NCBI GenBank assembly: GCA_002238415.1
Contig: MPMI01000038.1
Coordinates: 1-55,194 of the forward strand
DNA length: 55,194 nucleotides
Direction: 5' to 3'
From: Desulfurellaceae bacterium bin18
GTDB lineage: Bacteria; Desulfobacterota; Binatia; Bin18
Shown piece after piece: positions 24,840-33,665 of the stretch. The notes below the pieces were generated by a model, which did no database searches, was not told the DNA's origin, and saw only the letters and a list, made by a program, of their open reading frames with translations. Position 1 is the first letter of the stretch. Every line of letters starts with the position of its first letter. The translations under genes were made by a program, and so were the position numbers.

Positions 24840-25976
24840 CTACCCCCACTCGGCGAGCGACAGCACCAGGCGGACCAGGTCGGCTTGCCGGGAGACCCCC
24901 TGCTTCTGGGAGATCTGATGGAGGTGGTAACGGACGGTGGCTTCCGTACGGCCCGTCGCCGCGGCGATCTCGCGCACGGTCCGGCCTTCCGCCACCCAGA
25001 CCGCGACTTGGCTCTCCGCCGGGGAGAGCCCCAGGGTTTCGGCTATCAAGCCCGGATCGATCCGGGAGTGCCGCCCCGGTTCGACGATCAGCACCAGGGC
25101 GGCCACGCGCTGGGCGCCGAAGTCGATCTGAGAAACCGAGACGGGTCCGACGTGCACCACGAACGGGAGCAACCCGGACGTACGGCGGAGGGTCATGGAC
25201 CCACTGACCGCGCCGGCCCCGGAGGAGGGCAACGCCCCCGTCAAGAGCTGCTCAAACTGCGCCTGGGCGGCCGGGGCGTACACCCGCAGCTTCCCACTCC
25301 GGTCCGACAGCCCATCGCCGTGGCGCAGGAGATGCCGGGCGCGGTCATTGGCCTCCACGATCCGCCCGGACCGGTCCAGTTGGATGACGCCGACCCGCGT
25401 GTTGTCGAGCAGGTCGGCCAAAGACGCGCCCACCGCCCCGGCGCTGACCACCGCCTGCCGGACCCGGACAAATTGGCGGATATGGGGCAGGAGGCCTTTC
25501 ATCAGGGCGAGCTGCGAGACTTCCCAGCCCGCCGCGCCGACGGGGTCGCCGGTGGCCCAGGCGATGGTGCAGCCCGCCGGCCCGTCCAGCCGCGCCATTA
25601 CGCCCTGCTGACCGCCGATCCGGCGCAACCCCTCGTTATAGGCGCGCGAGGTTTTCAACTCCTCAGCCGTGTACAGGTCGGCGATGCGGACGATCTGGCT
25701 GTCGGGCAGTTGCCGGAACCGCGGCACGCATTCGTTGCTCGGCTGGTACACGGCGAGCCACTCCCGTTCCAGGTCTTCGTAGCGCTGCCCCCGCTTGTAG
25801 ATCCCGGCGAAGTGGGCCCGGGTATTGTCCGGCGGACCTTCGCTGACCACCAGGGCGTTGCCCACCGTGCCGCAGGCTTCATCGATCAGGGCGGAGGTGG
25901 TCGGCCACAGCGCATCGTCGAGCGTGGCGGCGTGTAATGATTCTAGGATACGTTCAAATGCATCTTGGTCACTCAT
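24840..25976 (-). CDS. LuxR-type regulator, paralogue 2
   Basis: A 378-residue transcription regulator. It starts MSDQDAFERILESLHAATLD behind AAGGGA. The sensor region (to about 290) contains IGVIQLDRSGRI-like PAS signatures (VGVIQLDRSGRIVEANDRAR). The C-terminal LuxR helix-turn-helix (LSPAESQVAVWVAEGRTVRE, TEATVRYHLHQISQKQGVSR) is intact and ends ...LVLSLAEWG. There is no LuxI-like synthase in the window, so it is a solo regulator with unknown ligand. CTAG palindrome copy 4 lies 172 bp upstream of its start, and the dyad resembles a lux-box-sized operator, so autoregulation is possible. Confidence 0.8.
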   Translation of the reverse strand: MSDQDAFERILESLHAATLDDALWPTTSALIDEACGTVGNALVVSEGPPDNTRAHFAGIYKRGQRYEDLEREWLAVYQPSNECVPRFRQLPDSQIVRIADLYTAEELKTSRAYNEGLRRIGGQQGVMARLDGPAGCTIAWATGDPVGAAGWEVSQLALMKGLLPHIRQFVRVRQAVVSAGAVGASLADLLDNTRVGVIQLDRSGRIVEANDRARHLLRHGDGLSDRSGKLRVYAPAAQAQFEQLLTGALPSSGAGAVSGSMTLRRTSGLLPFVVHVGPVSVSQIDFGAQRVAALVLIVEPGRHSRIDPGLIAETLGLSPAESQVAVWVAEGRTVREIAAATGRTEATVRYHLHQISQKQGVSRQADLVRLVLSLAEWG

Positions 25977-26147
25977 ACGGTCCCTTCTTGACGACCTCCC
26001 CCAACGGACTCTGCTGGAACACGAGATCCCATGATCCATCCTTGCTGTCGTTCTGTATAACGCCTTTCGTACGCTGACCGATCAACCCTTTTCCTCATCA
26101 AATAACGAGAAATCCTAGACTTCTTTACACAATAGTGGCCCGGTTGT

Positions 26148-26166
26148 CCCTAGTCATTTGACTAGG
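26148..26166. repeat. CTAG palindrome, copy 4
   Basis: GGTTGTCCCTAGTCA, TT, TGACTAGG. It sits between LuxR paralogue 2 (start 25976) and the stop of the small exported gene at 26168. Confidence 0.75.
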
Positions 26167-26167
26167 C

Positions 26168-26383
26168 TCAGAACGAAGGATGAGGAGAGGCCGCCTCCGC
26201 TCCGGCCTGGCGCCAGGCATCGGCTTTCAAGGCACGAGCCAGCCTCCCCTGTCCCCGCTGGCTCTCGCACGGCAGGGTGGGGTGAGCCGGAGCGGAGAAG
26301 ACAGCAAGGCACGGGGAGACACGGCCGAGGCTTGCAGCCAGCAGGAGGCGAGCGGCGGGATAGGCGTAACGCTGCATAATCAT
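26168..26383 (-). CDS. Small, possibly exported protein
   Basis: A 71-residue frame starting MIMQRYAYPAARLLLAASLG with an AGGAG site 7 nt upstream. The N terminus is hydrophobic with a basic start and a possible signal cleavage near FSAPA. The mature part is basic and Ala-rich. No family recognised. It ends 2 bp before a CTAG palindrome. Confidence 0.45.
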   Translation of the reverse strand: MIMQRYAYPAARLLLAASLGRVSPCLAVFSAPAHPTLPCESQRGQGRLARALKADAWRQAGAEAASPHPSF

Positions 26384-26544
26384 TGCGGGCTCCTCGAAAG
26401 CCTTGCGACCACGCAGGCAACCGCCGGCGTCACGCCGCCGAGCAGGGCCACTCTGGACGGGGGCGTTACGGCGCAACCCGACTGAGGAATAAAATAAACA
26501 GATAAGGGAAAGGAATTATACGTACTTGGTAGAGCAGACCGAAC

Positions 26545-26940
26545 TTAGTGTCCCCCGTCTGAAAACCGTCCTTTATCGGTTGGCCCAGAGGAGTGGCCAG
26601 ACCCAGACACTCCCCGGAGGTCGCAGCCAACTCGACAGGGCAGATATTCGTTTCCCGTCCGGAGCGCTAATCCTGCCGCCGGAACGCTATAGAGCGGGGC
26701 ACAGCTCGACCACGGCGGGAGTGGATTCATCCCCAAACTGAGCCGCCTTGCTACTGCCCGCTTGGCCGGAGCACACTCTGAGACACTGAACCCGCCTGGG
26801 AGACAGAGCCAGGCTTCACATTCGGCCTCCGAAACGGCCAGGTCCGGGCTCGGCTGGACCATCCCTTGCAGAAAAAGAGCACCAACTCGACAATACAGAC
26901 AAGAATCGTGTTCGATATAAGCCTATCTTTCACTGTTTTC
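26545..26940 (-). pseudogene. Frameshifted copy of the TraL-like exported protein
   Basis: One frame reads ECEAWLCLPGGFSVSEC and PLPPWSSCAPLYS, matching the start of the intact protein at 44615 (ECQAWLCLPGGFPPPEC, PLPPWSSCA). The hydrophobic leader (SNTILVCIVELVLFFC) is in a different frame, so a frameshift near 26845 separates signal and mature parts. The C-terminal two-thirds is missing or scrambled. It lies just upstream of the virB operon, where such a gene would be expected. Confidence 0.55.
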
Positions 26941-27019
26941 AGCTTCACATAAAAACATATACGAGCCATCGCATAAATCCTTGACTGACTTCAAATAGAC
27001 TGCTAAAGCAGCATCTTGA

Positions 27020-27044
27020 CTTAGGACTAACCGTCAGTCCTAAG
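27020..27044. promoter_or_regulatory. GTCCTAAG inverted repeat upstream of virB2
   Basis: CTTAGGACTAAC, CG, TCAGTCCTAAG: the same inverted pair as at 15942-15966, 52 bp before the virB2 start. It is a likely operator linking transfer-gene control to the replication/partition repeats. Confidence 0.6.
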
Positions 27045-27096
27045 TTGATTTTTGACCCGGCTGACCACCGCCGGGAGGAATTTCCAGGAGGTCCAC

Positions 27097-27393
27097 ATGC
27101 CGCGATTCCTCTTTTCCACGGTGACTCTTCTCTTTCTCTTTGCCGTTCTCTTCTTTCCCGCTCCGGCCTGGGCGCAATCCCTGGCCCCCGTGCAGAGCGT
27201 CGCGGATATGTTCGTCGATTTCCTCACCGGCACCTTTGCCCGCTCGGTTGCCATCATCGGCCTGGCCGGCTGCGGATTTCTCGCCATGGTCGGCCGTATG
27301 CCGTGGGGCGCGGCCTTGGCCGTAATCGCCGGCATCATTCTCGTCTTCGGCGCGGCGACTATTGTAGACGAGATCAGCGGCCTCGCGGGGTAG
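27097..27393 (+). CDS. virB2: VirB2 pilin of the type IV secretion system
   Basis: A 98-residue pilin precursor. A signal peptide ends at about FFPAPAWAQS. Two membrane helices follow (SVAIIGLAGCGFLAMVGRMP and WGAALAVIAGIILVFGAATI), the normal VirB2 layout. It is processed and assembled into the conjugative pilus. The AGGAGGT site is 5 nt before the ATG. First gene of the virB operon; virB3 starts 2 nt after its stop. Confidence 0.88.
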   Translation: MPRFLFSTVTLLFLFAVLFFPAPAWAQSLAPVQSVADMFVDFLTGTFARSVAIIGLAGCGFLAMVGRMPWGAALAVIAGIILVFGAATIVDEISGLAG

Positions 27394-27395
27394 AC

Positions 27396-27677
27396 ATGGA
27401 GAGACAACACGACATGTTGTTCCTCGCCCTCACCCGGCCGGCGATGGTCTGGGGTGTCACGTACAGCTTCGTGGTCTTTAACCTCGTGCTCACCGGAATG
27501 GTATTCGTCTGGACAGGGAGCTTCCTGGCAGGGCTGATCGGCGTCCCGCTGCACATCGGCGGGTATATCACCTGCCTGCGAGAGCCTCGGCGGTTCGATC
27601 TCTGGTGGGTACGGATTCGCCATGCCCTGCCCACCCGCACCCGCTTCTTCTGGGGCGCGAACTCCTACCAGCCCTAG
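27396..27677 (+). CDS. virB3: VirB3 inner-membrane T4SS protein
   Basis: A 93-residue protein starting MERQHDMLFLALTRPAMVWG, with the short hydrophilic lead ending LTRP and two membrane helices that define VirB3. It works with VirB4 in pilus assembly. It sits 2 nt after virB2 and 13 nt before virB4, fully consistent with the family order. Confidence 0.88.
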   Translation: MERQHDMLFLALTRPAMVWGVTYSFVVFNLVLTGMVFVWTGSFLAGLIGVPLHIGGYITCLREPRRFDLWWVRIRHALPTRTRFFWGANSYQP

Positions 27678-27690
27678 CCGGGAGGTCACC

Positions 27691-30099
27691 ATGCCCGCCA
27701 ACGCCCTCGCCCTCAGCCTCACCACAAATGGAACGATTGCCGCCCAGGAAAAAGATACGGACGACTTCCTCCCCTACACCCGTCACGTGGACAAGGCGAC
27801 CATCGCCACAAAGGACGGGGAGCTGCTCCAGATTGTCAAGCTGGAGGGGTTCCCATTCGAGACCGCGGACGATCTGACGCTGGACGGCCTCAAGGAAGTC
27901 CGGAACACCCTGACCATCTCCCTCGCCAGCGCCCGCCACATTCTCTACCACCACCTGATTCGTCGGGAAGTCCAATCGGACATCGGCGGCGAGTTTACCG
28001 GGTTTCCGGCTGAGGTGAACCGGGCTTGGCAGCGGCGCCTGGCGCGCCGTCGGCTGTACGTGAACGACCTGTATCTGACCATTCTGCGACGGCCCATGCC
28101 CGGCCTGGGCGGCCTGGCCGACCTGGTCATGGGACTCTTCACGTCACGCGACCTCAAGCGTCAAGAGGAAGACCGGGCCGACAGCGTTCGCGCCCTGCAG
28201 GACGCCACTGCCAACATCATCTCGACCCTCTCCCGCTACCGGCCGCGCCTCCTGACCTGCTACGAGCGGGACGGGCGACTGTACTCCGAGCCCCTGGAGT
28301 TTCTGAGCTACCTCCTCAACCACGAACGCCGCCCAGTCCTCCTGCCGGCCGGCCCGATCGACGCCTATCTGCTCACCAAGCGGCCGCTCTTTGCACGGGA
28401 AGCCTTCGAGTTGCGAGGGGCGGCGCCGGCGGATCGGACCTACGGGGCATGCCTCTCGGTCAAGGAATATGCGGCCACCACCTGGTCCGGCCTGCTCGAT
28501 GAGCTGACGCGGCTGCCGTTTGAAATGACGGTCACGCAGAGCTTTGCCTACAACGAGCGGCAAACCGCGCTCGACAAACTGGAACGCCAGGGCCGTATCC
28601 TCGACGCGGCGGAGGATGCGGCCGTCTCGCTGCGGGACGCCCTCCACGGCGCGGCCGACGATCTCGCCTCCAACCGGATCGTCTTCGGCGGTCACCATAT
28701 CACCGTCTTGCTGACCGCCCGCGATGAACCGGGCCTGGAAAAGGCCCTGACCGAAACCACCACGGTCTTGACCAACCTGGGCGTCATCGCAGTGCGTGAG
28801 GACGTGAACCTGGAGCCGTCCTTTTGGGCGCAATTACCGGGGAATCAGCATTTCATCGCCCGGCAATCCGACGTCTCTTCCCTGAATTGGGCGGCCTACG
28901 CCAGCCTCCACAATTATCCGGCCGGGCGCAGGACCGGCAATCATTGGGGGGATTGTGTCTCGCTCCTGGAGACGACCAGCGCCACCCCGTACGCCTTTAA
29001 TTTCCATCATGGCGACGTGGGGAATTTTACGGTAGTCGGCCCGACCGGGACCGGCAAAACCGTGGTCCTGACCTTCCTGCTGGCCCAGGCCCAGCGTCAC
29101 CGGCCAGTGTCCTTCTTCTTCGACCGGGACCGGGGCGCGGAAATCTTCATCCGCGCCATAGGCGGCTGGTACGGGGTGCTGCGACCCGGCGAGCCTTCGG
29201 GCCTCAACCCACTTCAACTGCCCGATACGCCGGTCAATCGCAGCTTCCTGCGGGACTGGCTGGCAACCCTGGTCCGACCGGCGGACAGCGCGCCCCTGTC
29301 GGCCACGGATCAGACGGTCATTGCCGATGCGATTGCCTCGAACTTCGACGTACCTCCGGAACAACGCCGCCTCGCGTACCTGCAGGAGCTGTTCCGGGGG
29401 CACGAATTGGACACCGGCGGCGACAGCATCGCCGCGCGCCTGCGGCCCTGGTTCGGGGAAGGGGAGCGGGCCTGGTTGTTCGACAACCCCACCGACACCC
29501 TGGCCCTGGGCCGCACCCAGGGCTTCGATCTGACCTATGTGCTGGACGATCCGGCCGCCCGCGTACCGCTCCTGCTCTATCTGTTTCACCGCATAGAGCA
29601 GAGCCTCGATGGCCAAAAAGCGCTTATCTTCCTGGACGAAGGCTGGCGGGCGCTGGACGATCCAGCCTTTGAATCGCGCCTGCGCGAGTGGCTCAAAACG
29701 ATCCGCAAGAAGAACGGGCTGGTCGGCTTCGGTACCCAGTCTGCCAGCGACGTGCTCGAAACGCGGATCGGCCCTACCATCGTCGAGCAATGCCGCACCC
29801 AACTGTTCATGCCCAATTTCAAGGCCGATAAAGCGGGGTACTGCGAGGGCTTCGGTCTCACCCCGCGTGAACTGGTGCTGGTCCAGGAGCTGGGCGACAC
29901 GTCCCGGTGCTTTTTGGTGAAGCACGACAAAACGTCCGTGATCGCCCGGCTTGATCTGAGCGGAGAGGACGACATTCTGGCCGTCCTCTCGGGCCGGGAG
30001 GAAACCGTATTGCTGTTGGACAAAATCCGCGCCACGGTCGGGGATGATCCGGCAGCCTGGCTGCCCGTTTTTCATGCGGAAAGGAGGAAAGTCGGATGA
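27691..30099 (+). CDS. virB4: VirB4 T4SS ATPase
   Basis: An 802-residue ATPase, normal VirB4 length. The N-terminal domain contains TRHVDKATIATKDGELLQIV. Walker A is VGPTGTGKTVVL near residue 450, and Walker B ALIFLDEGWRALDD near 645. KTIRKKNGLVGFGTQSASD follows. It powers pilus assembly and substrate passage at the cytoplasmic face. The start is set by GGGAGG before MPANALALS. Its stop overlaps virB5 by 4 nt. Confidence 0.96.
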   Translation: MPANALALSLTTNGTIAAQEKDTDDFLPYTRHVDKATIATKDGELLQIVKLEGFPFETADDLTLDGLKEVRNTLTISLASARHILYHHLIRREVQSDIGGEFTGFPAEVNRAWQRRLARRRLYVNDLYLTILRRPMPGLGGLADLVMGLFTSRDLKRQEEDRADSVRALQDATANIISTLSRYRPRLLTCYERDGRLYSEPLEFLSYLLNHERRPVLLPAGPIDAYLLTKRPLFAREAFELRGAAPADRTYGACLSVKEYAATTWSGLLDELTRLPFEMTVTQSFAYNERQTALDKLERQGRILDAAEDAAVSLRDALHGAADDLASNRIVFGGHHITVLLTARDEPGLEKALTETTTVLTNLGVIAVREDVNLEPSFWAQLPGNQHFIARQSDVSSLNWAAYASLHNYPAGRRTGNHWGDCVSLLETTSATPYAFNFHHGDVGNFTVVGPTGTGKTVVLTFLLAQAQRHRPVSFFFDRDRGAEIFIRAIGGWYGVLRPGEPSGLNPLQLPDTPVNRSFLRDWLATLVRPADSAPLSATDQTVIADAIASNFDVPPEQRRLAYLQELFRGHELDTGGDSIAARLRPWFGEGERAWLFDNPTDTLALGRTQGFDLTYVLDDPAARVPLLLYLFHRIEQSLDGQKALIFLDEGWRALDDPAFESRLREWLKTIRKKNGLVGFGTQSASDVLETRIGPTIVEQCRTQLFMPNFKADKAGYCEGFGLTPRELVLVQELGDTSRCFLVKHDKTSVIARLDLSGEDDILAVLSGREETVLLLDKIRATVGDDPAAWLPVFHAERRKVG

Positions 30100-30842
30100 C
30101 GACCGCCTCGTATCTCTCACGCCCCGCCTTGATGCTGGCGGGTCTGCTCGTACTCGGTACGCCCAACCCGGCGGCCGGGGGCGGCATTCCCGTTCACGAC
30201 TCAACCAACCTGGCGCAAATTGCCGCCACGGTCGCCGCGCTCGTGGACATTTATACCCGGCAAGACCTGGAGCTGAACGCCGCCAATCGAGCGGTGACGG
30301 CACTGACCGGCCGGCTCGGCCTGGGGACGCTCCATCAGACCCCTGAGCTGCTCCGCATGCGCCACACGCTGCCGGCGCTGCTGTATGACCTCAACCGGCT
30401 GGCCGACCTCCCGTCAAACCCCGACCTCGCGCGCACGATCACCCTGTACGGCCGGCTGACCGACCGGTTCGGCCTGCTGGCCGAGAGCGTGTACCGGCCG
30501 CGCAATCCGGACGCGCCGTATGCGCGGGCCTGGCGCACGGACCGGGACGCTCAGCTGGCGGCGGCCACCGGCGCGGAAGTCGTGTACGGACACCTGGACG
30601 CGCGGGAAACCTTATACAGCGACATGATGAACGAGTTGGACACGCGGGAGGATCTCAAGGCCTCGGTCGATATTCTCGCGCGTCTGACGGCCGAAAACGG
30701 CCGGCTGCTGATGGACTTGACCCGCCTCATGTCGATCTCCACCCAAGCCTCTGCCACCACCCGGCTTGCCAGACAGACCCAAGCCGCCAACGTCAGGAGG
30801 ACTGCTGCATATGAGAACAAAACCCTCGAAGAACTACCCTAG
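30096..30842 (+). CDS. virB5: VirB5-like pilus-associated protein
   Basis: A 248-residue exported protein: signal peptide (SRPALMLAGLLVLGTPNPAA), then long helices (VHDSTNLAQIAATVAALVDI, SATTRLARQTQAANVRRTAA) typical of VirB5/TrbJ minor pilins. ATGA overlap with virB4 implies coupling. Position between virB4 and virB6, with a lipoprotein gene overlapping its end, supports the call. Confidence 0.8.
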   Translation: MTTASYLSRPALMLAGLLVLGTPNPAAGGGIPVHDSTNLAQIAATVAALVDIYTRQDLELNAANRAVTALTGRLGLGTLHQTPELLRMRHTLPALLYDLNRLADLPSNPDLARTITLYGRLTDRFGLLAESVYRPRNPDAPYARAWRTDRDAQLAAATGAEVVYGHLDARETLYSDMMNELDTREDLKASVDILARLTAENGRLLMDLTRLMSISTQASATTRLARQTQAANVRRTAAYENKTLEELP

Positions 30843-31029
30843 GCTGGCCCTGGTCCTGGCCGTCCTGACCCTCCTCGGGACAGCCGGCTGCGCCCACCGG
30901 GGGCTGACGGCTCCCTGTTCGGACTATAAGGCGGCCAGCTTCACGCCGGGCGCTATCCCCTGCGACCAACCGCGGCCGGTAGTCCGGCCGCTCCATATGG
31001 CTTCTGTCGGTCGCGGCCCGAGCGCCTAG
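30811..31029 (+). CDS. virB7: VirB7-like outer-membrane lipoprotein
   Basis: A 72-residue lipoprotein precursor starting MRTKPSKNYPRLALVLAVLT with lipobox LLGTAGC, so mature Cys at about residue 27. The short mature part contains PCSDYKAASFTPGAIPC. VirB7 lipoproteins pair with VirB9 in the outer-membrane core. The gene overlaps virB5 by 32 nt and has an AGGAGG site; its place before virB6 is common. It could instead be an entry-exclusion lipoprotein. Confidence 0.7.
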   Translation: MRTKPSKNYPRLALVLAVLTLLGTAGCAHRGLTAPCSDYKAASFTPGAIPCDQPRPVVRPLHMASVGRGPSA

Positions 31030-31035
31030 TCGGTC

Positions 31036-32016
31036 ATGGCAACGATCCGGAGCACAGTCGAAGCCACCGAGGCCGCCACGCAAACCCACGTCCTCAACGT
31101 CTGGACGGAGTTTGACGCTGTGGCCCAGCCTATCGTACTCGCGGTGGCGACCATCGCCCTGGCCTATATGGGCTATCAGATGTGGACGGGCCAGCTCCGC
31201 ATGCGGACAGACGTGCTGCTGCCGCGGCTGCTCCGCTGGGCAGTCATCCTGGCGCTGCTGCTGAACGGACCGGAGCTGTACGCCGTGGTCTATCCGATGG
31301 TCACCGAAGTGCCTGAGGAGATCGCCAAGTTTCTGCTCGCCCAGGCCGGTGGCGGGATGGACGAAGACGCAGTACTGGGTCTGGTCGAAACGGTCATGGA
31401 AGCGGGCATGAACAGCGCCTCGGCCGTGTGGCAGGACAGCGGTTATCTTGATCTGTCGTCCCATTTTGTCTCGCTCCTGCTGATTGTCACCACCCTGGCG
31501 CTGGCCGTGGTCGCCATGACCTTGTTGATGTTGAGCAAGCTGGCCGTGGGCATTCTGCTGGCGGCCGGGCCGTTTTTCCTGGCCCTGCGCCTGCTCGATA
31601 TCGGTAAGGGGCTGTTTGAGGGTTGGTTACGTCAGCTCCTCACGTTCGCGCTCATCCCGGTGTTCGTCTACTCCCTGATCGGCCTCAATTTCGTGATCCT
31701 CACCGCCGCTCATACCCAGCTCACGGACGCCACGCTGGCCGACCAACTCACGCTCACCCAAATTGTGCCGTTTATCCTGGTAGCCTTCGCCAACCTGCTG
31801 CTCCTCACCCAAGTCATGTCGTGGTCGGGCGGGGTCGGGGGTGGGGTGACCCTCGCCGTTTCGGCAGGGGTCGTTATGCAAAACGCCAGCCAGCTCTACC
31901 GATACACCCAGCCGCTCGGGCAGCGGGCGGCCGGCATGGCCACGAATACGGCCGATATGCTGCGCCGCCGCCTTGGCAGGCCAGGCAATACGGGCGGACA
32001 AGGAGGGCAGCCATGA
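31036..32016 (+). CDS. virB6: VirB6 polytopic T4SS membrane protein
   Basis: A 326-residue protein with at least five membrane helices, for example PIVLAVATIALAYMGYQMW, LLLIVTTLALAVVAMTLLML, LAVGILLAAGPFFLALRLLD and LLTFALIPVFVYSLIGLNFV, typical of VirB6/TrbL. It forms part of the inner-membrane channel. The stop overlaps virB8 (ATGA). Confidence 0.9.
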   Translation: MATIRSTVEATEAATQTHVLNVWTEFDAVAQPIVLAVATIALAYMGYQMWTGQLRMRTDVLLPRLLRWAVILALLLNGPELYAVVYPMVTEVPEEIAKFLLAQAGGGMDEDAVLGLVETVMEAGMNSASAVWQDSGYLDLSSHFVSLLLIVTTLALAVVAMTLLMLSKLAVGILLAAGPFFLALRLLDIGKGLFEGWLRQLLTFALIPVFVYSLIGLNFVILTAAHTQLTDATLADQLTLTQIVPFILVAFANLLLLTQVMSWSGGVGGGVTLAVSAGVVMQNASQLYRYTQPLGQRAAGMATNTADMLRRRLGRPGNTGGQGGQP

Positions 32017-32723
32017 GACTCTTCAGCGCCCTCCTCGGTAGCAGCGCCAGTGCGCCCACGCACGACGCGACCTGGGACGCGGCCGCCACCTGGGAGCAGG
32101 CAACCTATCTCTCGCTACGGCGCTCAATGCGCCGGGCGTGGGCCTGTGCCACGGCCGCCCTGAGCCTGGCCTTCCTGGCGCTCCTGGCCCTGACCCTGGT
32201 CCTGCCGCTCAAAGAGTTCGCGCCCTACGTGGTCACGGTCGATAAAGAGACCGGCTGGCTGGAAGTGACGCGGGGGCTGCACGAGGGCAACCTGACGCAG
32301 AGCGAGGCAGTCACCATGGCGAATATCGTGCGCTGCCTGACCGCGCGCGAAACCTACGATGCGACCGACTACGCCGAGCGCTACCGGGAGGTCGGCCTGT
32401 GCATGACCGGCCGGGCGCTCGATCAGTACCGGCGCCTGCACGAGCAGAGCAATGCCAACAGCCCGGCCGTCCGGTACGGTTTTGACGGCATTATCCGGGT
32501 CGAAATCGGCAGCGTGAACCTCCTGTCCGCCACTACGGCCCTGGCCTCATTCCGGACCATCCTGGAATGGCGCGGCCGGGAAGTGGTCAACCATTGGCGG
32601 GCCGCCATGACGTTCAGTTACACCAATAAGCAGTTCACCATGCGTGACCGGTTCATCAACCCGCTCGGCTTTCAGATCTCGTCGTACCGTCGAGATCCCG
32701 ATCTCAGCCCCACACAGGAGTAA
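32013..32723 (+). CDS. virB8: VirB8 T4SS assembly protein
   Basis: A 236-residue protein with a cytoplasmic start, one membrane helix (ATAALSLAFLALLALTLVLP) and a periplasmic NTF2-like domain (FAPYVVTVDKETGWLEVTRG, ARETYDATDYAERY). VirB8 nucleates the T4SS core and contacts VirB9 and VirB10. ATGA overlap with virB6. An upstream frame extension has no ribosome site and overlaps virB6, so the ATG at 32013 is preferred. Confidence 0.92.
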   Translation: MRLFSALLGSSASAPTHDATWDAAATWEQATYLSLRRSMRRAWACATAALSLAFLALLALTLVLPLKEFAPYVVTVDKETGWLEVTRGLHEGNLTQSEAVTMANIVRCLTARETYDATDYAERYREVGLCMTGRALDQYRRLHEQSNANSPAVRYGFDGIIRVEIGSVNLLSATTALASFRTILEWRGREVVNHWRAAMTFSYTNKQFTMRDRFINPLGFQISSYRRDPDLSPTQE

Positions 32724-32726
32724 GAT

Positions 32727-33656
32727 ATGCGCCATTTCCTCCTTACCCCCGTCCTCCTCGTCTTCCTCGCCTCCCCGCTGTTCGCCGTTGTCCAGCCCCA
32801 GCCCGGACAGACAGACCCGCGCCTGCGCTGGATCACCTACAACCCGCGGGAAGTAGTCAAAGTCAAAGGGCACTACGGCTATCAGACCTTGGTTCAGTTC
32901 AGCGACAGCGAGGAGATCACCGATATTTCGATTGGCGACGGCCTGGCCTGGCAGGTCGATATCCCGGCCCGCAAAAACCTGATGTTCCTGAAACCGGTCG
33001 AGGCCCATGCCACCACGAACCTGACCGTGCTGACCACCCGGCCGGCCCCGGACGGCTCGGGGGAGCGGGAGCGGATATACGTCTTCAGCCTGACCGCCAC
33101 CGTGCCCCAGGAGAAGGGCTTGCCGGCCGCGCTCCGGGAGGCGGAACGGGCCGCCGATATTCCTCCTGCCCAGCTTCCCGACACGGGGCCGACCACTGCG
33201 GCGGACTTCACCTGGGTCATTCACTTTCATTATCCGGACGACGAGGCGGAGCGGATGCGGGTCAAGATCCAACGCGACCTCAGACGCCAGGACGCGCGGA
33301 TCGTCGGGAGGGCGGGCAGTGAGGCAGGCATAGACCCGGCCGGCTGGAATTGGCAGTACACGTTCGCCGGCAGTAAGACCCAGGCCCCGGTCAACGTGTT
33401 CGATGACGGGGAGCACACCTATTTTCAATTTGACCCCAAAACACGTGTGCCCGCCATTTTCTTTGTCCATGAGGATGAAACCGAATCGCTTGTCAACGCC
33501 GTCCGGCGCGGCCGGTTCCTGGTCGTGCATGATGTGGGGCGGCAGTTCACTTTGCGGAACGGCGAGGTGGAAACCTGCATCTTCAACGAGGCGTACACGG
33601 CCGAACCGGACCGTACGCTGAACAGTCCCCCGGAAGACCCGCAATACGAGAGTTAG
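32727..33656 (+). CDS. virB9: VirB9 outer-membrane core component
   Basis: A 309-residue exported protein: signal peptide (MRHFLLTPVLLVFLASPLFA), N-terminal domain (LRWITYNPREVVKVKGHYGY, ITDISIGDGLAWQV), charged linker, then the C-terminal beta domain (YTFAGSKTQAPVNVFDDGEH, VPAIFFVHEDETESLVN). This is the standard VirB9/TraO layout. It builds the outer-membrane pore with VirB7 and VirB10. AGGAG site, 3 nt after virB8. Confidence 0.94.
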   Translation: MRHFLLTPVLLVFLASPLFAVVQPQPGQTDPRLRWITYNPREVVKVKGHYGYQTLVQFSDSEEITDISIGDGLAWQVDIPARKNLMFLKPVEAHATTNLTVLTTRPAPDGSGERERIYVFSLTATVPQEKGLPAALREAERAADIPPAQLPDTGPTTAADFTWVIHFHYPDDEAERMRVKIQRDLRRQDARIVGRAGSEAGIDPAGWNWQYTFAGSKTQAPVNVFDDGEHTYFQFDPKTRVPAIFFVHEDETESLVNAVRRGRFLVVHDVGRQFTLRNGEVETCIFNEAYTAEPDRTLNSPPEDPQYES

Positions 33657-33665
33657 GAGGCGCGT

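Noticed and set aside
24729..25937. Plus-strand frame of 402 codons opposite LuxR paralogue 2
   Set aside because: Shadow of the LuxR gene; His/Arg/Gly-rich composition and no motif.
28834..30303. Long open minus-strand frame (489 codons) opposite virB4
   Set aside because: Antisense shadow of a GC-rich gene with strong codon bias; composition is Arg/Gly/Pro-rich and shows no domain, while virB4 on the other strand is unambiguous.
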